Below are positions 23,985-27,327 of a DNA stretch of 27,327 nucleotides, piece by piece. Position numbers and translations under genes: made by a program. Below the pieces are notes generated by a model. That model was not told the DNA's origin. It ran no database searches and saw only the letters and a list, made by a program, of their open reading frames with translations. The stretch comes from Clostridiales bacterium (GTDB lineage Bacteria > Bacillota > Clostridia > Tissierellales > Dethiosulfatibacteraceae), in the NCBI GenBank assembly GCA_003539375.1, contig DPPH01000064.1, forward strand, positions 5,736 through 33,062, written 5' to 3'. Each line of letters begins with the position of its first letter. Positions within the stretch are counted from its first letter, which is position 1.

Positions 23985-24010
23985 ATATCAATAGGTGTAA
24001 TCGTTGATAT
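23985..24010. promoter_or_regulatory. Candidate activator site (inverted repeat) upstream of the sigma-54 promoter
   Basis: ATATCAA (23985-23991) and TTGATAT (24004-24010) form an inverted repeat with a 12-base spacer, centred about 65 bases before the predicted kdd transcription start. Sigma-54 promoters need an upstream-bound AAA+ activator, and this is the clearest dyad in the gap. Assignment is inferred. Confidence 0.35.
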
Positions 24011-24035
24011 TTCTACAGATATTTGTTAAACAATA

Positions 24036-24052
24036 TTGGCATGATTCATGCA
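24036..24052 (+). promoter_or_regulatory. Sigma-54 (-24/-12) promoter of kdd-kal
   Basis: TTGGCATGATTCATGCA matches the -24/-12 consensus YTGGCACGRNNNTTGCW at all but two specified positions. The invariant GG (24038-24039) and GC (24050-24051) are exactly 10 bases apart. Transcription would start near 24063, leaving a ~24-base leader with GGGAGG before the kdd ATG. No sigma-A promoter of similar quality was seen in the gap. Confidence 0.8.
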
Positions 24053-24086
24053 ATATAATTATGTATTAAATTATGGGAGGTTAATT

Positions 24087-25127
24087 ATGATTCATAAAAA
24101 AGGAAATCCATACGGTACTCATAGAGTTTTAGAACCAAAGGGAGTTTTACCTCAACCAGCAACAAAGATAAACAACACTATGGAAATATACGACAACGAG
24201 ATACTAATTGACGTTCAAACATTAAATATCGACTCGGCTAGTTTCACACAGATAAAAGATCAAGCAAGAGGCGATGAAGAAAAAATCAAAAAAATTATGA
24301 AAAGCATCGTTGAAGAACGGGGTAAGCATCAAAATCCAGTTACCGGTTCTGGAGGTATGCTAATAGGTACAGTTAAAGAGATTGGAGATGCACTAAGAGA
24401 CAGAGATCTAGAAGTAGGTGACAAGATTGCAACCTTAGTATCATTATCACTGACACCTTTAAGAATTGATGAAATACTAGAAACAAGAAAAGATATTGAC
24501 CAGGTAGATATTAAAGGATTGGCTATACTTTTCGAAAGTGGTATTTATGCTAAACTTCCTAAAGACCTACCGGAAAACCTTGCTCTATCTGTACTGGATG
24601 TTGCAGGAGCTCCAGCGCAAACTGCTAAGCTTGTAAAACCAGGGGATACGGTTATGGTAGTTGGTGGAGCAGGGAAATCTGGTATGCTGTGTCTCTACGA
24701 GGCTAAGAAAAGGGCTGGAATCACAGGAAAAGTAATATGCATGACCTACTGGAATACACCTGTAGATAAAATTAAAGAACTAGGCTTAGCCGATGAATTC
24801 ATAGAAGGAGATGCTACTGACGCAGTTTCAGTTTATGAAGAAGTAAATAGAATTACAAAGGGAGAGCTTTGCGATAAAGTAATAAACTGTGTAAATATGC
24901 CAAACTGTGAAATGTCCTGTATATTATCCTGTAAGGATAATGGAACGGTATATTTTTTCTCAATGGCTACATCATTTACAAAAGCTGCTCTAGGGGCTGA
25001 AGGTGTTGGAAAAGATGTCAATATGATAATGGGAAATGGATATACTAAGGACCACGCCGATATAGCCCTACAAATAATGAGAGATAGCAAAGAATTAAGA
25101 AAACTATATCAAAAAAAATATGCCTAA
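24087..25127 (+). CDS. kdd: L-erythro-3,5-diaminohexanoate dehydrogenase
   Basis: A 346-residue protein. The longest frame begins at 24048, inside the sigma-54 promoter. GGGAGG at 24075-24080, 6 bases before the ATG at 24087, gives the real start (MIHKKGNPYGTHRVLEPKG). The protein is of the medium-chain alcohol-dehydrogenase-like fold, with the nucleotide loop MVVGGAGKSGMLCLYEAKK around 190-210. The N terminus KGNPYGTHRVLEPKGVLPQ, the NPVTGSGGML stretch and ILDEILETRKDIDQVD-like region are characteristic of Kdd. It oxidises 3,5-diaminohexanoate to 5-amino-3-oxohexanoate with NAD(P) and release of ammonia, a middle step of anaerobic lysine fermentation to acetate and butyrate. kal follows 29 bases later. 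kamA/D/E and kce are not in the window. Confidence 0.92.
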   Translation: MIHKKGNPYGTHRVLEPKGVLPQPATKINNTMEIYDNEILIDVQTLNIDSASFTQIKDQARGDEEKIKKIMKSIVEERGKHQNPVTGSGGMLIGTVKEIGDALRDRDLEVGDKIATLVSLSLTPLRIDEILETRKDIDQVDIKGLAILFESGIYAKLPKDLPENLALSVLDVAGAPAQTAKLVKPGDTVMVVGGAGKSGMLCLYEAKKRAGITGKVICMTYWNTPVDKIKELGLADEFIEGDATDAVSVYEEVNRITKGELCDKVINCVNMPNCEMSCILSCKDNGTVYFFSMATSFTKAALGAEGVGKDVNMIMGNGYTKDHADIALQIMRDSKELRKLYQKKYA

Positions 25128-25156
25128 GGGCAAATTCGAAAGGAGACTAAATTAAA

Positions 25157-25549
25157 ATGGAAAAGGAATACAAATCAACAATCAGATTAAGAATGAGCTC
25201 GCAGGATGCTCATTATGGAGGAAATCTTGTAGACGGAGCGAAAATGCTTGCCTTATTTGGAGATGTAGCTACAGAACTTTTAATACAATGTGATGGTGAT
25301 GAAGGACTTTTTAGATCCTATGATTGTGTAGACTTTTTAGCACCTGTATATGCAGGAGACTATATAGAAGTTGAAGGAGAAATAACAAAGATAGGAAATA
25401 CATCAAGAAGAATGAAATTTACTGCAAAAAAAGTTGTTCTTCCAAGACCCGATGTAAGCGAATCAGCTTGCGATATATTAGATGAACCTATAATAGTTTG
25501 TGAAGCAACGGGAACATGTATAGTACCAAAAAACAAACAGAGAAGATAA
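25157..25549 (+). CDS. kal: 3-aminobutyryl-CoA ammonia-lyase
   Basis: A 130-residue single hotdog-fold protein (RLRMSSQDAHYGGNLVDGAKM, then LFGDVATELLIQCDGDEGL, then DFLAPVYAGDYIEVEGEITKIG). It matches Kal, which removes ammonia from L-3-aminobutyryl-CoA to give crotonyl-CoA in lysine fermentation. The AHYGGNLVDG and DVATEL segments distinguish it from ordinary acyl-CoA thioesterases of the same fold. Length agrees with the family. The ribosome site AGGAG is 11 bases from the ATG, slightly far. Cotranscription with kdd is likely, and a terminator follows. In known clusters kce (the cleavage enzyme that yields 3-aminobutyryl-CoA) usually lies between or beside these genes; here kdd and kal are direct neighbours. 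Confidence 0.92.
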   Translation: MEKEYKSTIRLRMSSQDAHYGGNLVDGAKMLALFGDVATELLIQCDGDEGLFRSYDCVDFLAPVYAGDYIEVEGEITKIGNTSRRMKFTAKKVVLPRPDVSESACDILDEPIIVCEATGTCIVPKNKQRR

Positions 25550-25558
25550 CAATTTGTA

Positions 25559-25594
25559 AAATACTACCTAAAAAAATAAGGGTAGTATTTTTTT
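25559..25594 (+). terminator. Rho-independent terminator after kal
   Basis: AAATACTACC (25559-25568) pairs perfectly with GGTAGTATTT (25581-25590) around a 12-base loop, and the stem runs into seven T (25588-25594). Confidence 0.88.
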
Positions 25595-25618
25595 GTTAAA
25601 ATAAATAATCCTATATTC

Positions 25619-25647
25619 TTGTAAAACCAAAGGCTATAAAGTATAAT
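25619..25647 (+). promoter_or_regulatory. Sigma-A promoter of the DUF5317-flippase unit
   Basis: TTGTAA (25619-25624) and a perfect TATAAT (25642-25647) are spaced by 17 bases, with AGGAGG at 25666-25671. This gives the downstream genes their own start after the kal terminator. Confidence 0.7.
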
Positions 25648-25675
25648 GTTAATGATATCTGTCCGAGGAGGAAAA

Positions 25676-26263
25676 ATGGTTTTAGAAGGTTTAATTATAG
25701 GCATTTTAATTGGTTATATAAGAAAAGGTGAATTAAATAGGTTAGGAGATGTTTCTATTAAAGGAAAAGCTTTTATCATAACTTCTCTTTTGATTCAAAT
25801 GTCTTTTTTGCTTTTAAATACAGGACTTTTAGATTTGAAATTTAATTATTATGAAATTATTTTGATACTTTCATACATATTTGTTTTAATAGCATTAATA
25901 ATGAATTGGAAGATTAAGTATATCCCGGTAGTTTTTATAGGAGCTTTATTAAATCTTATTAGTTTTATTTACAACGGATTTAACATTGGAATAACTAGCA
26001 ATACTGCTGAAATTGCTTTTTCAAGTGAAATATTCCAATTACTTGCTCAAGGAGATATAAAATTATTTAAAATAATACAGGATAGTAAATTTTATTTAGG
26101 AGGATTTATCCCATGGAATAGGATGCTCGTCTTTCCATCAGCAGTATCAATAGGAGATATTGTAATTTTTATAGGGATAATACTTGTAGTGCAAAACTTG
26201 ATGATAAGTAAAAGCAGATTTAGTAGAAATACAGTAACTTTTTCAAAAGATTTATTTAGATAA
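25676..26263 (+). CDS. DUF5317-family membrane protein
   Basis: A 195-residue protein from the ATG at 25676, with AGGAGG 4 bases upstream. The frame extends ten codons further back without a site and into the promoter region. The N terminus VLEGLIIGILIGYIRKGEL is a first hydrophobic segment followed by basic residues. Further segments are seen at about 35-55, 65-85, 90-110 and 165-185 (SAVSIGDIVIFIGIILVVQ). The motif NRMLVFPSAVSIGDI, preceded by a loop, is the part I recognise from DUF5317 proteins. Function is unknown in the family. It has its own promoter, and the SpoVB-like flippase follows after 21 bases with only a ribosome site between, so the two are probably cotranscribed. Confidence 0.75.
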   Translation: MVLEGLIIGILIGYIRKGELNRLGDVSIKGKAFIITSLLIQMSFLLLNTGLLDLKFNYYEIILILSYIFVLIALIMNWKIKYIPVVFIGALLNLISFIYNGFNIGITSNTAEIAFSSEIFQLLAQGDIKLFKIIQDSKFYLGGFIPWNRMLVFPSAVSIGDIVIFIGIILVVQNLMISKSRFSRNTVTFSKDLFR

Positions 26264-26284
26264 GAGACTGATTAGGAGGAGAAA

Positions 26285-27327
26285 ATGTCGGACAAAAACT
26301 TTCTTAAAGGAGCAGCAGTACTAGGAGCTGCAGGACTTATAGTGAAAATCATTGGAGCTATCTATAGAATACCTCTAACCAACTTAATAGGAACTGAAGG
26401 AATAGGTTACTATCAACCCGCCTATCAAGTCTATAATTTGCTACTAGTAATTTCACTAGCAGGTTTTCCTACTGCTATCGCTAGACTAGTATCAGAAAAA
26501 ATTTCTTTGGATAATTTCAAAGGAGCCCAGCAGGTTTTTAAGCTAGCTATGACAACATTAATAACACTAGCAGCTGTGTCTTCTTTTTTTGTTTATATTT
26601 TTGCGGACCAAATAGCTTTATTTATTGGATATCCTGGTACTTCATATTCTCTTGTAGCATTAACTCCTGCCTTATTTTTTGTTCCTATAATGGCAGTTTA
26701 CAGAGGATATTTTCAAGGTATGCAAAATATGGTACCAACTGCTATGTCACAAATTGTAGAGCAACTTTTTAGATTTGTCGTAGGTCTTTCTTTAGCCTAT
26801 TTTTTTGTAAATGAATCCTTACCTAAAGCAGCTGGTGGGGCATCTTTTGGGGCATCAGCTGGAGGAATAGCAGGATTCATTTTGATATTTTTTATATATA
26901 TCAAAAATAAAAAGAGAATCGACGAGAAGATTTCTGCTTCGAAAAAAAACAAAGAAGAAAGTAAAAAAAGAGTATTAAAGAGATTATTTCAAATAGCAAT
27001 TCCTATTACTATAGGTGCTTCGATTGTTCCATTGATGGGTTTAATAGATGCAAAATTAGTTTCTATGAGATTACTGGCTATAGGTTACAGTGAAATAGAA
27101 GCTACAGATCTTTACGGACAGCTAAGTGGAACTGCTCAAACCTTTATTAATTTTCCTCAGGTTTTTTCTATAGCTATAGCAATGAGTTTAGTACCAACAA
27201 TTACCGAATCCTTTACTAAAGGAGAAAACAAAATGCTGAATATGACTGCAAACTTAGGTATGAGAACAGCTTTACTGATTGGTTTGCCATCGGCTATAGG
27301 ATTGTTTGTACTGGCAGAACCAATTAT
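26285..27327 (+). CDS. SpoVB/MurJ-like polysaccharide flippase (3' end beyond window)
   Basis: The frame opens at the ATG at 26285, after AGGAGG at about 26275-26280, and stays open to the window end (347 codons visible). The N terminus FLKGAAVLGAAGLIVKIIGAIYRIPLTNLIG (read in parts), followed by GIGYYQPAYQVYNLLLVISLAGFPTAIARLVSE, is characteristic of the SpoVB branch of the MOP exporter superfamily. VYRGYFQGMQNMVPTAMSQIVEQ marks the central region. About nine membrane segments are visible, separated by a basic loop near residues 208-230 (KNKKRI ... KKNKEESKKRVLKR). Such proteins flip undecaprenyl-linked intermediates for cell-wall or spore-cortex synthesis. Several paralogues per genome are usual, so SpoVB itself is not certain. 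The full length should be ~500-550 residues, so 150-200 are missing. Confidence 0.88.
   Translation, partial: MSDKNFLKGAAVLGAAGLIVKIIGAIYRIPLTNLIGTEGIGYYQPAYQVYNLLLVISLAGFPTAIARLVSEKISLDNFKGAQQVFKLAMTTLITLAAVSSFFVYIFADQIALFIGYPGTSYSLVALTPALFFVPIMAVYRGYFQGMQNMVPTAMSQIVEQLFRFVVGLSLAYFFVNESLPKAAGGASFGASAGGIAGFILIFFIYIKNKKRIDEKISASKKNKEESKKRVLKRLFQIAIPITIGASIVPLMGLIDAKLVSMRLLAIGYSEIEATDLYGQLSGTAQTFINFPQVFSIAIAMSLVPTITESFTKGENKMLNMTANLGMRTALLIGLPSAIGLFVLAEPI

Noticed and set aside
24048..24086. 13-codon N-terminal extension of kdd
   Set aside because: It lies inside and just after the sigma-54 promoter, and the ribosome site serves the ATG at 24087.

Overview
The window is AT-rich, with short intergenic gaps, strong AGGAGG-type ribosome binding sites and several TTG/GTG starts. 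The genes include lysine-fermentation enzymes (kdd, kal), an indolepyruvate:ferredoxin oxidoreductase, corrinoid salvage genes, recD2, comF, long-form hpf and a SpoVB-like flippase. Together they point to an anaerobic, amino-acid-fermenting low-GC Firmicute, probably of the Clostridia/Tissierellia type. The species cannot be fixed from the sequence.

Layout. (1) 1-5589, + strand: a 5'-truncated phosphohexomutase, a COG2509-type FAD dehydrogenase, then a tightly packed corrinoid cluster: cobU, a PurM-like protein that is a candidate alpha-ribazole kinase (CblS), cobS, and a corrinoid adenosyltransferase. (2) 5590-12756, - strand: a three-gene operon headed by a 1628-residue multidomain protein. 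It carries an HD hydrolase-like region, a long helical repeat region, a NadD-like nucleotidyltransferase, a GNAT-like region and a phosphoribosyltransferase-like region. It is followed by an extended lactate/malate dehydrogenase-like protein and a flavodoxin-fold protein with a Cys cluster. I know of no described role for this set. It is the best candidate here for an undescribed system. (3) 12788-17194: a divergent GntR/HutC regulator, iorAB on the - strand and an opine-dehydrogenase-family gene on the + strand. The regulator and iorAB promoters share an 11-base near-palindromic word (TGACATATCAT), which suggests one regulator over this block. (4) 17195-20033, - strand: a UPF0316/DUF2179 membrane protein, then an operon of acyl-ACP thioesterase, NfeD and SPFH protein ending in a clear terminator. 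(5) 20213-23874, + strand: recD2, comF, a cluster of three DnaA boxes, and hpf with a strong terminator. (6) 24036-25594: kdd-kal behind a clear sigma-54 (-24/-12) promoter. (7) 25619-end: a DUF5317 membrane protein and the start of a SpoVB/MurJ-family flippase.

How the genes work together. Lysine fermentation begins with B12-dependent aminomutase steps and feeds Kdd and Kal, so the corrinoid genes fit the same lifestyle. IorAB and the opine-dehydrogenase-like enzyme add redox handling of 2-keto acids and amino acids. Several starts were moved downstream of the longest possible reading frame because a strong ribosome binding site sits in front of an internal ATG (PurM-like gene, giant protein, gntR, iorB, opine dehydrogenase, UPF0316, thioesterase, hpf, kdd, DUF5317). 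No tRNA, rRNA, CRISPR array, insertion sequence or prophage gene was seen, and no gene-free stretch exceeds 300 bases.
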